In this document: positions 5,600 to 12,190 of the stretch, in pieces
Position numbering within the stretch: the first letter of the stretch is position 1
How the letters are laid out: every line of letters begins with the position of its first letter
DNA from: an uncultured Lachnospiraceae bacterium
GTDB taxonomy: Bacteria; Bacillota; Clostridia; Lachnospirales; Lachnospiraceae
DNA: 13,441 bases
Assembly (NCBI GenBank): GCA_910584325.1
Contig: CAJTZH010000076.1
Location: forward strand, 1 to 13,441
Direction: 5' to 3'
Program-made: the position numbers and the translations under genes
The notes under the pieces: generated by a model
Told to the model about the DNA's origin: nothing
Seen by the model: the letters and a program-made list of their open reading frames with translations, nothing else
The model's database searches: none

Positions 5600-6516
5600 A
5601 ATGTATCCAGCCAGTTTTCACAAAGCCTTTTCCATTCTCCCACCAAAGGAAGATAATCTCCAAGTCCGAAACCATGTCCGCCGCTCTTAAAGATATGAAG
5701 TTCCGCCGGAACCCCCGCCCGTCTCGCCGCCATATAAAACGAAACGCTGTTCTCCGCAGCCGTGGTTGTATCATCGTCTGTCTCAAATACAAACACCGGA
5801 GACGTATTTTTTGTTACAAAGCGGTCTGCACCGTACTGCTCCAAAAACCATTTTTCCAAAATCCACCATTGCAGTTTGTCGCTTGTTTCTTCCGAAATAC
5901 GCAGCCTTTTTTCGCGCGCAATCTCCTGTGCCTCCATGTTGATAACCGGATAACCCATCACACAAAAATCCGGTCTGGCAGAGATATTGTCCGTATCGTC
6001 TGTTTTCTCGTAAACAGCTTTATCATAACATGTCGCCGCCATTGACGCAATATAACCGCCCGCGGAAAATCCGACAACACCGATTTTATCCGCAGGATAT
6101 CCCCATTTGTCCGCATTCCGGCGGACAATCCTGATAGCCCTCTGCACATCCGTTAGCACTATTTCTCCCGGATTCTTATGAGGCGACAGCGTAAGACCAT
6201 CCGGCGTCGGACGAAACGGAAGCCTAGGCGCCAGAACAAATGCCGTATAGCCTATCGACTGAAACCAGCGGGCAATTTCACTGCCCTCAAAATTCATCAC
6301 CAGCCTCTTTAGGGCGCCGCCCGGAATAATGATTACCGCTCCCTTTGCCTTTTTGTCTAAAAGATAAGGATACAGCCTTGGTACGGATACATTTTGAATG
6401 AGTTCTTTTCTGCGCCCGTCCGGCATCATTTCATAAAAATGCTCCTCCTTAAGTTCCACGCCTTCCGAACCCGGCGCTGTATCGTCAAACAATCTGATAA
6501 AATCCATTTTATCCAT
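5596..6516 (-). CDS. Alpha/beta hydrolase, acetyl-esterase-like (BD-FAE/Aes type)
   Basis: A 306-residue alpha/beta hydrolase without a signal peptide. The oxyanion-hole motif is PGG (65-67), the nucleophile elbow is GFSAGG with S151, the acid is probably D248 or D249 in ETDDDT, and the base is H281 in GGHGFG. The order and spacing fit the acetyl-xylan esterase / BD-FAE group, which removes acetyl groups from carbohydrates, although peptidase- or lipase-like use is possible. GGAGAG lies 9 bases before the ATG. It is the first gene of a run with two acetyltransferases, overlapping the next by 4 bases. A cytoplasmic esterase beside sugar genes suggests deacetylation of imported oligosaccharides; this is inference. 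Confidence 0.87.
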   Translation of the reverse strand: MDKMDFIRLFDDTAPGSEGVELKEEHFYEMMPDGRRKELIQNVSVPRLYPYLLDKKAKGAVIIIPGGALKRLVMNFEGSEIARWFQSIGYTAFVLAPRLPFRPTPDGLTLSPHKNPGEIVLTDVQRAIRIVRRNADKWGYPADKIGVVGFSAGGYIASMAATCYDKAVYEKTDDTDNISARPDFCVMGYPVINMEAQEIAREKRLRISEETSDKLQWWILEKWFLEQYGADRFVTKNTSPVFVFETDDDTTTAAENSVSFYMAARRAGVPAELHIFKSGGHGFGLGDYLPLVGEWKRLCENWLDTL

Positions 6517-6556
6517 ATTACAATTCTCTCCTCCCGTTATGCCTTAATATAATTTT

Positions 6557-6584
6557 ATTTTAGTCAAATACAGAAAGATTGCAA
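6557..6584 (-). promoter_or_regulatory. Probable promoter of the hydrolase-GNAT operon
   Basis: TTGCAA (-35, 6584 to 6579) and TAAAAT (-10, 6562 to 6557) are 16 bases apart on the minus strand, giving a start near 6550 and a 30-40 base leader before the hydrolase ATG. The region is AT-rich, so confidence is moderate. Confidence 0.5.
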
Positions 6585-6627
6585 TCATATTTTAGTTGAT
6601 TTTTTACACATTATACTGCCTGCGGTT

Positions 6628-6951
6628 TTATTTTTTCCGGTATTTCGGCTCTATCACCACGGTATACACAATCATCGCCGCGATACTTTCGAGCATAATT
6701 CCCGGCGTCACAATCAGAATCCACGGAAAATCTGTCCACAGCATGGGTACGCCAAGCAGGATAAAAATAATTCCATACGCGCAAAACAGAATACCGACGC
6801 TGCGGTTGTAGCTTTTCACATTTTCCACCGCGATTGTCTCGCAGTTCGCCCAGAATCCCACCGGTTTTTTCGCAAAGCAATCCACGATTCCCATGCCGAT
6901 AAAAAATACGCCAAACAATCCCCATATGATAAAAACATCCGTCATATTCAT
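6628..6951 (-). CDS. Small three-helix membrane protein, unknown function
   Basis: A 107-residue hydrophobic protein with predicted membrane helices at about 6-24, 51-71 and 77-99, a cytoplasm-like loop reading KKPVGFWANCETIAVENVKSYNR between the first two, and a basic C-terminus (PKYRKK). The GFWAN...VKxYN loop is a pattern I associate with unnamed membrane proteins in Firmicutes; I know of no function. The ATG at 6951 is chosen because GGGGAGGA lies 7 bases upstream; the ATG at 6957 would touch the ribosome site. It is the last gene of the PadR operon, separated by 13 bases from the HAAS gene, so it is probably controlled by PadR. Confidence 0.75.
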   Translation of the reverse strand: MNMTDVFIIWGLFGVFFIGMGIVDCFAKKPVGFWANCETIAVENVKSYNRSVGILFCAYGIIFILLGVPMLWTDFPWILIVTPGIMLESIAAMIVYTVVIEPKYRKK

Positions 6952-6964
6952 TGGCATTCCTCCC

Positions 6965-7612
6965 CTAGCGAAGATATAAACCGGACAGTTTCATATTTTT
7001 ATCAAAACTCAACTGATATATCACCGTTACATTTTCATAATTCGCGACAATTTCTATGACTGCCATTTTCTGCCCCGCCTGCTCCACCTCAACAACATAG
7101 GCGTTGCCCCATGACTGGAATGCCCCGAAATCTTCGGAAAGCATCGCCTTTGTCTCCAGCAGAACTTTTTCCGTCAAAAATTTCTGCATGACTCCGGTCA
7201 TCATCGGTGTAAGCGTCTCCATATCGTTTTCATCCAGCACCGCGATAACCTCTTTTGCTTTCGCGCAAACCTCCTCCTCGGAAAAAACGCTGTTTTCGGT
7301 AAGCAAAGCGGATTTTGGCAGCAGCCAGAATCCCGCAGCCAAAAGTATCAGCAGTACAGCGGCAGCCGTTCCCACAATCCAGAACCGTTTCTGCCTTTTC
7401 CCCAGCTTTTTCTCCGCTTCGTCAAAATTTTCGTTAAATTCGGCAGCCGCCTCCGCCGGGCTTCCCAGTTCCGCAACCGCTTCCTCAAACGTTTTTCCAT
7501 TTTCCATCGCAATTGAAATATCCGAATCTATCTGCTTTAATATTTCTTTCTTTTTCACCGAACCACACAAAAGACGCTTTCCGATTGATTTCAAATAATT
7601 TTTATGATTCAT
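6965..7612 (-). CDS. HAAS-like domain + transmembrane helix + DUF3887-like domain protein
   Basis: A 215-residue protein in three parts. Residues 1-65 form a helical HAAS/DUF1700-like domain (YLKSIGKRLL..., ELGSPAEAAAEFNENF), commonly encoded next to PadR regulators and thought to link them to the membrane. A basic KRQKR stop-transfer segment precedes a helix at about 77-97. From about 108 the external part (EEVCAKAKEVIAVLDENDME... to the end) resembles DUF3887, a small NTF2-like fold. The ATG at 7612 overlaps the padR stop (ATGA), with GGAGG 9 bases upstream. The arrangement suggests that the external domain senses something and the HAAS part signals to PadR or to the neighbouring membrane protein; that is inference. 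Confidence 0.78.
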   Translation of the reverse strand: MNHKNYLKSIGKRLLCGSVKKKEILKQIDSDISIAMENGKTFEEAVAELGSPAEAAAEFNENFDEAEKKLGKRQKRFWIVGTAAAVLLILLAAGFWLLPKSALLTENSVFSEEEVCAKAKEVIAVLDENDMETLTPMMTGVMQKFLTEKVLLETKAMLSEDFGAFQSWGNAYVVEVEQAGQKMAVIEIVANYENVTVIYQLSFDKNMKLSGLYLR

Positions 7613-7956
7613 AACACATTACCTCCATCCAGTATCTGGTCTACTTTTTGTGAAAATATTTTCCATAATTTCGCAGTCTCTTCTAAAACCGCTCTCCCCT
7701 TACCGGTTATCCTGTAATATTTCTTGGAAACTTCCTTGCCTTTCGGCGCGCTCCACTCGCTCGTAACCAGTCCGTCATCCTCCAGACGATATAAAATCGG
7801 ATAAAGCGTTCCCTCCTTCAAAATAAAGTATTCGCCGCTCCTGCATTTTAATTCGCTGATTAACTGATAACCGTACTGCTCCTTTTCACCAAGGAGCCTT
7901 AAAACCAAAATCTCCAGAACTCCTTTCTTCATCTGTCTCTCATACCGCTCCGTCAA
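7609..7956 (-). CDS. PadR-family transcriptional regulator
   Basis: A 115-residue winged-helix repressor. It starts MTERYERQMKKGVLEILVL and contains the PadR signature YGYQLISEL, the EGTLYPILYRLEDDGLV recognition region, and KKYYRITGKGRAVLEE in the wing, followed by a C-terminal dimerisation helix (about 90-112). The start is a TTG at 7956; family alignment requires these residues, although the upstream GGTGG is a weak ribosome site. It is the first gene of the operon, and a 27-bp palindrome overlaps its promoter, so it is probably autoregulated. Low expression from TTG fits a repressor. Confidence 0.92.
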   Translation of the reverse strand: MTERYERQMKKGVLEILVLRLLGEKEQYGYQLISELKCRSGEYFILKEGTLYPILYRLEDDGLVTSEWSAPKGKEVSKKYYRITGKGRAVLEETAKLWKIFSQKVDQILDGGNVL

Positions 7957-7978
7957 TGTACCACCAGCTTTCTGTAAA

Positions 7979-8005
7979 AATATATTTAGTATTACTAAAT
8001 ATATT
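7979..8005. promoter_or_regulatory. Probable PadR operator
   Basis: A perfect inverted repeat with 12-bp arms (AATATATTTAGT / ACTAAATATATT) around ATT. It covers the region from the -10 box to beyond the predicted transcription start. Its position directly before padR makes it the obvious autoregulatory operator; binding is inferred. Confidence 0.7.
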
Positions 8006-8030
8006 GTAACAAAAATAGAAATGATGTCAA
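8003..8030 (-). promoter_or_regulatory. Promoter of the padR operon
   Basis: A perfect TTGACA (-35, 8030 to 8025) and TACAAT (-10, 8008 to 8003) separated by 16 bases on the minus strand. The -10 overlaps the operator arm, so bound PadR would exclude polymerase. Confidence 0.75.
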
Positions 8031-8118
8031 GGATTTTTCCATAACATCATTTCAGTTTTTATTTCCAAAAGTTGTTTTGCTCATTTGAAATTCACTTTTC
8101 TCCCAACATATTAAAACA

Positions 8119-8153
8119 GCAGGAGACCAACCCATAATAAATCAAACTCCTGC
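8119..8153 (-). terminator. Possible terminator after the FlxA-like gene
   Basis: On the minus strand GCAGGAG (8153 to 8147) pairs with CTCCTGC (8125 to 8119), followed by TGTTTTAAT. The stem is good but the loop is 21 bases and the T-run is interrupted. It lies between the FlxA-like stop and the padR promoter, where a terminator is expected. Confidence 0.45.
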
Positions 8154-8179
8154 CATTCATATAACGTTATTCACAATAC

Positions 8180-8911
8180 TTATCCCCTGACATCTACCGT
8201 TACATATTCGCCTATTTTTTTCTTTGGGGTATTGTCGCCTTTTAATAACGTCAGACTGCCGTCCTGTTTTATCTTTTTCTCGTCCCGTTCTTCCTCTGCC
8301 GCCTTTTTCATAGCCTTATTGGCATCTCCCAAAACCGACATCTGTGAACCTGCCGCCGCGTCCATCCGTCCCTGAACCTTCGCCAGCTGTTCCTGTTTCT
8401 TTTCCGTATTCTGTCCTCTTGCAGAATCAAGATTAATCTCTGACTGCAGAACACTTACTGCTGCGCCAAGCTGTGTCTCTACGTTTTTGTGAACCTGTGC
8501 CTGTTTCATGGACGAATCTGCGGAAATCATCGCGTTTACCCTTGTCTTTGATAAGCCGCTGTCCTGATTTTCGGACTTTTCCGAATCTGCCTTCTGCGTA
8601 TTGTCCGTCATCGAGCTCTTTGCCCGTTCCTTAGCCCGTTCCTCTCTCCTCTGGTCAATCTGGTGCTGCCTTAACTGCTGATTCAGACTTGTAATCTCCT
8701 GCTGGATTTCCTGCCTTTTCTTCATCTTCTCTTCCGGCGTCATCTTCTCGTCCGAAGAAAGACTTTGAAGCCTTTGCTGCGCATTCGCAATCTGATTTTG
8801 AAGATTTTTGCTGACAGAATCTATCTGCATACTGCTGCCGGAAGAAGCCGGCTGCATGGCATTACCGCCCTGACCTGCTATTCCATTGATGCTTCCTGCT
8901 GTTTTCATCAT
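8180..8911 (-). CDS. FlxA-like family coiled-coil protein
   Basis: A 243-residue hydrophilic protein with no membrane helix or signal. After a Gly/Ser-rich start, residues of about 30-95 (LQNQIANAQQRLQSL..., KMTPEEKMKKRQEIQQEITSLNQQL) match the FlxA-like domain, a heptad coiled coil. The middle is Lys/Glu-rich with further coiled-coil potential, and the tail ends KKKIGEYVTVDVRG. FlxA in E. coli belongs to the flagellar regulon but has no clear function; no flagellar gene or sigma-28 promoter is visible here. The ATG at 8911 has AAAGGAG 9 bases upstream; a GTG two codons earlier is too close to it. Confident as a gene, fairly confident of family. Confidence 0.78.
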   Translation of the reverse strand: MMKTAGSINGIAGQGGNAMQPASSGSSMQIDSVSKNLQNQIANAQQRLQSLSSDEKMTPEEKMKKRQEIQQEITSLNQQLRQHQIDQRREERAKERAKSSMTDNTQKADSEKSENQDSGLSKTRVNAMISADSSMKQAQVHKNVETQLGAAVSVLQSEINLDSARGQNTEKKQEQLAKVQGRMDAAAGSQMSVLGDANKAMKKAAEEERDEKKIKQDGSLTLLKGDNTPKKKIGEYVTVDVRG

Positions 8912-9007
8912 AATCACGGTCTCCTTTCCTAGTTTTTTACCTCCATGTATGAATGATTTGCTTATTTATAGTTTTTCGTCAGCTCACACCTGAAACTGAA
9001 CCTTTAT

Positions 9008-9032
9008 GTTGCAAAGCAACCTTTTTCGGTTG
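9008..9032. repeat. Overlapping mutually exclusive hairpins
   Basis: GTTGC-AAA-GCAAC (9008-9020) and CAACC-N6-GGTTG (9017-9032, plus-strand numbering) share the central GCAACC, so only one can form at a time. They lie between the DUF2164 stop and the FlxA-like start. On the minus strand neither is followed by a T-run; on the plus strand the first is followed by CTTTTT, but there is no plus-strand gene. The role is unclear. Confidence 0.3.
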
Positions 9033-9051
9033 TAAAACATTCTTATCCGTT

Positions 9052-9315
9052 TTATTCTTCGTTTTTATATAATGCATAATAATCCGCGTCGACATTATCC
9101 ATCATCTGGGAAAACCATCTCTTTGCGTCGTCAAGCGCTCTGTTATAAATAACCGGCGCCAGTTTTTGTTCAAACAGTTCCACAAGCTGCATCTGTTCTA
9201 TCATGCCGATTTCTTCTCCCCGTTCTTCAAGATAAAACGCTTTTATCTCGGCATTTAATTTTTCTTTCTGCGAATCCGACAACTTGATTTGCGACAGCCT
9301 TTCTCTCTTTTTCAT
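9052..9315 (-). CDS. DUF2164 family protein
   Basis: An 87-residue protein covering the whole DUF2164 family: IKLSDSQKEKLNAEIKAFYLEE, then EEIGMIEQMQLVELFEQKLAPVIYNRALDDAKRWF and a short acidic end. It is helical, cytoplasmic and of unknown function. GGGAG lies 8 bases before the ATG at 9315, and a good promoter lies 65 bases further upstream. A 10-bp palindrome AGAACGTTCT (9316-9325) sits directly between the ribosome site and the start and could fold over it. It appears monocistronic. Confidence 0.85.
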   Translation of the reverse strand: MKKRERLSQIKLSDSQKEKLNAEIKAFYLEERGEEIGMIEQMQLVELFEQKLAPVIYNRALDDAKRWFSQMMDNVDADYYALYKNEE

Positions 9316-9379
9316 AGAACGTTCTCCCGTTTTATTTTCCGATGCTTCTACATAAAATTATATGTTCTGTTCTTATTTT

Positions 9380-9408
9380 ACTATAACATAAATACGTTTA
9401 AAGTACAA
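9380..9408 (-). promoter_or_regulatory. Promoter of the DUF2164 gene
   Basis: TTGTAC (-35, 9408 to 9403) and TATAGT (-10, 9385 to 9380) are separated by 17 bases on the minus strand, giving a start near 9373 and a leader of about 58 bases. Confidence 0.7.
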
Positions 9409-9428
9409 TAATCTAAAAGGAATGAAGC

Positions 9429-9515
9429 TCAATCTGAAAGTTTTTTATTATAAGCCGACATCCGCTTTTCTTCGCCAACCGTAAACAGATATTCTTTTTT
9501 ACAGAGTTCTTTGTT
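9429..9515 (-). other. Possible coding debris (28 codons) between regulator and DUF2164 gene
   Basis: Between two stop codons the minus strand reads NKELCKKEYLFTVGEEKRMS and continues to a stop at 9429. It has a protein-like composition but no start with a ribosome site, and I do not recognise a family. It could be the tail of a lost gene or chance. Confidence 0.2.
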
Positions 9516-9529
9516 TCAGTCAATCGCTA

Positions 9530-10420
9530 TTATATTCTCTTCACCGGAATCCACACCGCACTCTCGTAAGCCGGAGATTTTGTATCGCCCTCGCCATACC
9601 ACTCCACATCCGCCTCCATGGCAATCTCAAACTGCGGATTTCCCGGCAGCCATTCTTTAAAAATCTTCGTATTGACAGACTGAAGCGCCCCCGGCAACGG
9701 ACCTTTGCATAAAAACTTCGCCCATTCCATATCTGGGAATATGAATGTTGTCATTCCCTGCGGCACTGTCCCGCCGCTGTAGAGACCGGCAATCAAATAA
9801 CGAAATTTCCTGTCGTCTGCCGAGTCACCGATACATACGCCGAACATTCCGACATGGCAGTTTAAAATCGCCTCTTCCAGCTCATTTTCCGGTTTTTTCG
9901 TGCGCATCAGACGCGCAAGGTATTTTTCGCAAAATTCATCCCAGTATTTCGGTATCTGCTCGTAGCTTGTGTCAAAAGAAAATTCCCGTTCCAGACCGAT
10001 AATTTGAAAATTCTCCATCTTCTCAACAATGTAATCCATCTCATTTCCTCCCTGAATTTCTATTTTGATTTTTAAAGGCAGGAAAACACGCATCTTAGAA
10101 GCGTCCTTCCGAAGCTGCATAGGCGTTACACCGTGGAATCTTGAAAACGCTTTCGAAAAACTCTCCGGAGTATCATATCCGTATTTATAAGAAAGCTCTA
10201 TCATTTTTTCTCTGCCCGCCACAACGTCCAGCGCCGCAAGATAAAGCCTTCTGTTTCGCACATACTCCGCTATCGTATATCCTGTCATCAGCCGGAACCC
10301 TTTTTGCAGGTAAAACCACGAAATTCCCACTTCATGCGATACTTCAACAGTTTCCTCAAAATCCAGCAGATGTTCTTCCAGATAACCGACCGCTTTGCGA
10401 ATACTTTCCGTCCATTCCAT
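9530..10420 (-). CDS. AraC-family regulator with GyrI-like effector-binding domain
   Basis: A 296-residue regulator. Residues 8-105 are two AraC helix-turn-helix units: a first one around ISWFYLQKGFRLMTGYTIAEY, and a second with IELSYKYGYDTPESFSKAFSRFHGVTPMQLRK, the canonical AraC signature. From about 128 (MDYIVEKMENFQIIGLERE) to the end is a GyrI-like/effector-binding domain of the Rob/BmrR type, with the late conserved EIAMEADVEWYGEGDTKS and a final VWIPVKRI strand. The order, HTH first and ligand domain second, is that of Rob- and SoxS-like multidrug regulators. A ribosome site (AAAGGA) is about 13 bases before the ATG, rather far; a TATAAT at 10461-10456 may be its -10. The target genes are not evident in this window. 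Confidence 0.9.
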   Translation of the reverse strand: MEWTESIRKAVGYLEEHLLDFEETVEVSHEVGISWFYLQKGFRLMTGYTIAEYVRNRRLYLAALDVVAGREKMIELSYKYGYDTPESFSKAFSRFHGVTPMQLRKDASKMRVFLPLKIKIEIQGGNEMDYIVEKMENFQIIGLEREFSFDTSYEQIPKYWDEFCEKYLARLMRTKKPENELEEAILNCHVGMFGVCIGDSADDRKFRYLIAGLYSGGTVPQGMTTFIFPDMEWAKFLCKGPLPGALQSVNTKIFKEWLPGNPQFEIAMEADVEWYGEGDTKSPAYESAVWIPVKRI

Positions 10421-10525
10421 AAAAACGCATATTCCTTTCCAAACCTTCTGTCTGCATTATAAAGAAAATGTGCATAAAATTCCCGTTATTTCTTGCCAGA
10501 TTATGTCCGTCTGCTCTTTCTCCAC

Positions 10526-10705
10526 TCATTGGCTCCCAACATCAGACATCCGACGCCCTTCGGGCAAAAATATCCGTACAAAAAAATAGAGAACGATTAC
10601 TACCAGAACATCCCCGATATACGGACGTACAACGCTGTCATGAACAAAGAGCGCAATGAAAATTTCCACTGCCAGTAATACAATAAAGGCAGTGGAATTT
10701 ACAAT
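10526..10705 (-). pseudogene. Remnant of a DUF2809-like membrane protein
   Basis: The minus strand reads, after an in-frame stop at 10706-10708, NSTAFIVLLAVEIFIALFVHD, then SVVRPYIGDVLVVIVLYFFV and RIFLPEG before a divergent tail and a stop at 10526. Two hydrophobic helices and the HDxxxRPYIGDVLVV motif match the N-terminal half of DUF2809-type small membrane proteins. There is no start codon with a ribosome site, and the C-terminal two helices are missing, so it is a decayed fragment about half the normal length (usually about 120-130 residues). It fills most of the gap between xylB and the AraC-type gene. The family call comes from the motif read by eye. Confidence 0.55.
10664..10697 (-). 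terminator. Probable terminator after xylB, inside the membrane-protein remnant
   Basis: On the minus strand TTCCACTGCC (10697 to 10688) pairs perfectly with GGCAGTGGAA (10673 to 10664) around a 14-base loop, followed by ATTTTC. It starts 13 bases past the xylB stop, as expected for a terminator, although the T-run is short. The same bases encode the first helix of the DUF2809-like remnant. Confidence 0.55.
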
Positions 10706-10709
10706 TCAT

Positions 10710-12176
10710 TTATTCATTTTGATACAGCCCGCGTACCGCAGGATAAATCTTTTTAAATTCCTGATAGCGTTCTTCATACTTCGCAACCAGGGCGTCTTCC
10801 GGTTCCACCGTATCGACCACCTTGACAATCGCGTCGCACGCCTCCCTGACACTCGCGTATTCGCCGCAGGCAACTGCCGCGAGAATCGCTCCGCCAAGAG
10901 CGGGCCCTTCTTCTGATTCAATAATCTCCAGTTTCAGATTGAGAACGTTTGCGATAATCTTCTTCCAGAGCGGACTCTTTGCCCCGCCTCCGCAAATCTT
11001 GCTGGCAGTAATGGAAAGTCCAAGGCTTCTAGCCACTTCAAGAGAATCTCTCAGTCCGAACGCGACGCCTTCTAAAACTGCCTGCGTCATCTCCTCCCTT
11101 GTGGTGTCCATGCTCATTCCCATAAAAGAAGCGCGCACAAGCGGGTCATTATGCGGTGAACGCTCGCCCATCAGATACGGCAGGAAAAACACCTGATTTT
11201 CACCAAGCTTCTGTATCGTTTCCTGTTCTTTCGCGTACTCTTTTGTCCGCAGAATATCGTCCATCCACCATTTATTGCAGGACGCGGCGCTGAGCATACA
11301 GCCCATCAAATGATATCCGCCGTCAGCATGCGCAAACGCATGCAGCGCGTTGTTATCATCCACACAGAATGTATCGCTTGTAATAAAGACGGTTCCCGAA
11401 GTCCCGACGGACAGATTACAGTTTCCGCCGCCAACCGTACCTGTTCCGACTGCTGCCGCCGCGTTATCGCCTGCTCCTGCCGCAACTTTTACATTCGCGG
11501 TAAGTCCGAGTTTGTCCGCAATCTCTTTTTTCACACATCCAGTCGCTTCATAACTCTCATAAATCTTTGGCAGCATTTCCTCTGTAATGCCGCAGATTTC
11601 AAGCATTTCAGGAGACCATCTTCTGTTCTTTACGTCAAACAAAAGCATTCCCGACGCGTCGGACGGCTCCGTGGAAAATACGCCTGTAAGCCTGTAAGCG
11701 ATATAATCCTTTGGCAGCATAATTTTACGGATTCTTTTGAAATTCTCCGGTTCATTGTCGCGCACCCATAAAATCTTCGGCGCCGTAAATCCGGCAAACG
11801 CGATATTTGCCGTATACTCCGACAATTTCTTCTTTCCAATAACGTTATTGAGATACTCGCACTCTTTGACCGTTCTTCCGTCATTCCACAAAATAGCGGG
11901 ACGAATCACCTCGTCGTTCTCGTCTAACATCACCAGTCCGTGCATCTGCCCGCCAAAACTGATACCGGCGACTTCAGATTTGTCAAAGTCCGAAAGCAAG
12001 TCCAAAAGACCGTCCATCACTCCCGTAAACCAATCCGCAGGATTCTGCTCCGACCAACCAGGCTTTGGAAAGGAAAGCGGATATTCCTTGGATACAATAT
12101 TTTTAATCTGACCTGTCCCATCCATCAGTAAGAGCTTTACTGCCGACGTACCAAGGTCAATTCCAATATACAGCAT
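10710..12176 (-). CDS. xylB: Xylulokinase
   Basis: A 488-residue FGGY-family sugar kinase (E. coli XylB is 484). It transfers phosphate from ATP to D-xylulose, giving xylulose-5-phosphate for the pentose phosphate pathway. Visible are the phosphate-1 loop GIDLGTSAVK (5-14), the xylulose-specific GGQMHGLV (75-82), ILWNDGR (95-101), catalytic base D237 in GAGDNAAAAVG, the second ATP motif LSVGTSGTVF (255-264), YLMGERSPHND, and the C-terminal GGGAKSPLWKKIIANVL and GPALGGAILAAV adenosine motifs. All key residues are present. AAAAGGAGCG lies 6 bases before the ATG and 14 bases separate it from the isomerase stop, so both are in one operon. Confidence 0.95.
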   Translation of the reverse strand: MLYIGIDLGTSAVKLLLMDGTGQIKNIVSKEYPLSFPKPGWSEQNPADWFTGVMDGLLDLLSDFDKSEVAGISFGGQMHGLVMLDENDEVIRPAILWNDGRTVKECEYLNNVIGKKKLSEYTANIAFAGFTAPKILWVRDNEPENFKRIRKIMLPKDYIAYRLTGVFSTEPSDASGMLLFDVKNRRWSPEMLEICGITEEMLPKIYESYEATGCVKKEIADKLGLTANVKVAAGAGDNAAAAVGTGTVGGGNCNLSVGTSGTVFITSDTFCVDDNNALHAFAHADGGYHLMGCMLSAASCNKWWMDDILRTKEYAKEQETIQKLGENQVFFLPYLMGERSPHNDPLVRASFMGMSMDTTREEMTQAVLEGVAFGLRDSLEVARSLGLSITASKICGGGAKSPLWKKIIANVLNLKLEIIESEEGPALGGAILAAVACGEYASVREACDAIVKVVDTVEPEDALVAKYEERYQEFKKIYPAVRGLYQNE

Positions 12177-12190
12177 GTCAAACGCTCCTT

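Noticed and set aside
3807..6516. Part of a sulfoquinovose transaldolase (sulfo-TAL) pathway
   Set aside because: Only a generic transaldolase is present; the isomerase, glucosidase, reductase and exporter of that pathway are not next to it, and the isomerase at 12191 belongs to a separate operon.
7104..7598. Plus-strand frame of 164 codons rich in Ser and Ala
   Set aside because: It is the antisense of the HAAS/DUF3887 gene; the Ser/Ala bias reflects the complement of Glu/Ala codons and there is no start context.
8912..9051. Sigma-28 (flagellar) promoter for the FlxA-like gene
   Set aside because: A TAAA word is present, but nothing resembling GCCGATAA at the proper spacing follows.
9316..9325. 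LexA/SOS box before the DUF2164 gene
   Set aside because: The Gram-positive SOS box has four bases between GAAC and GTTC; AGAACGTTCT has none, and the gene is not a known SOS member.
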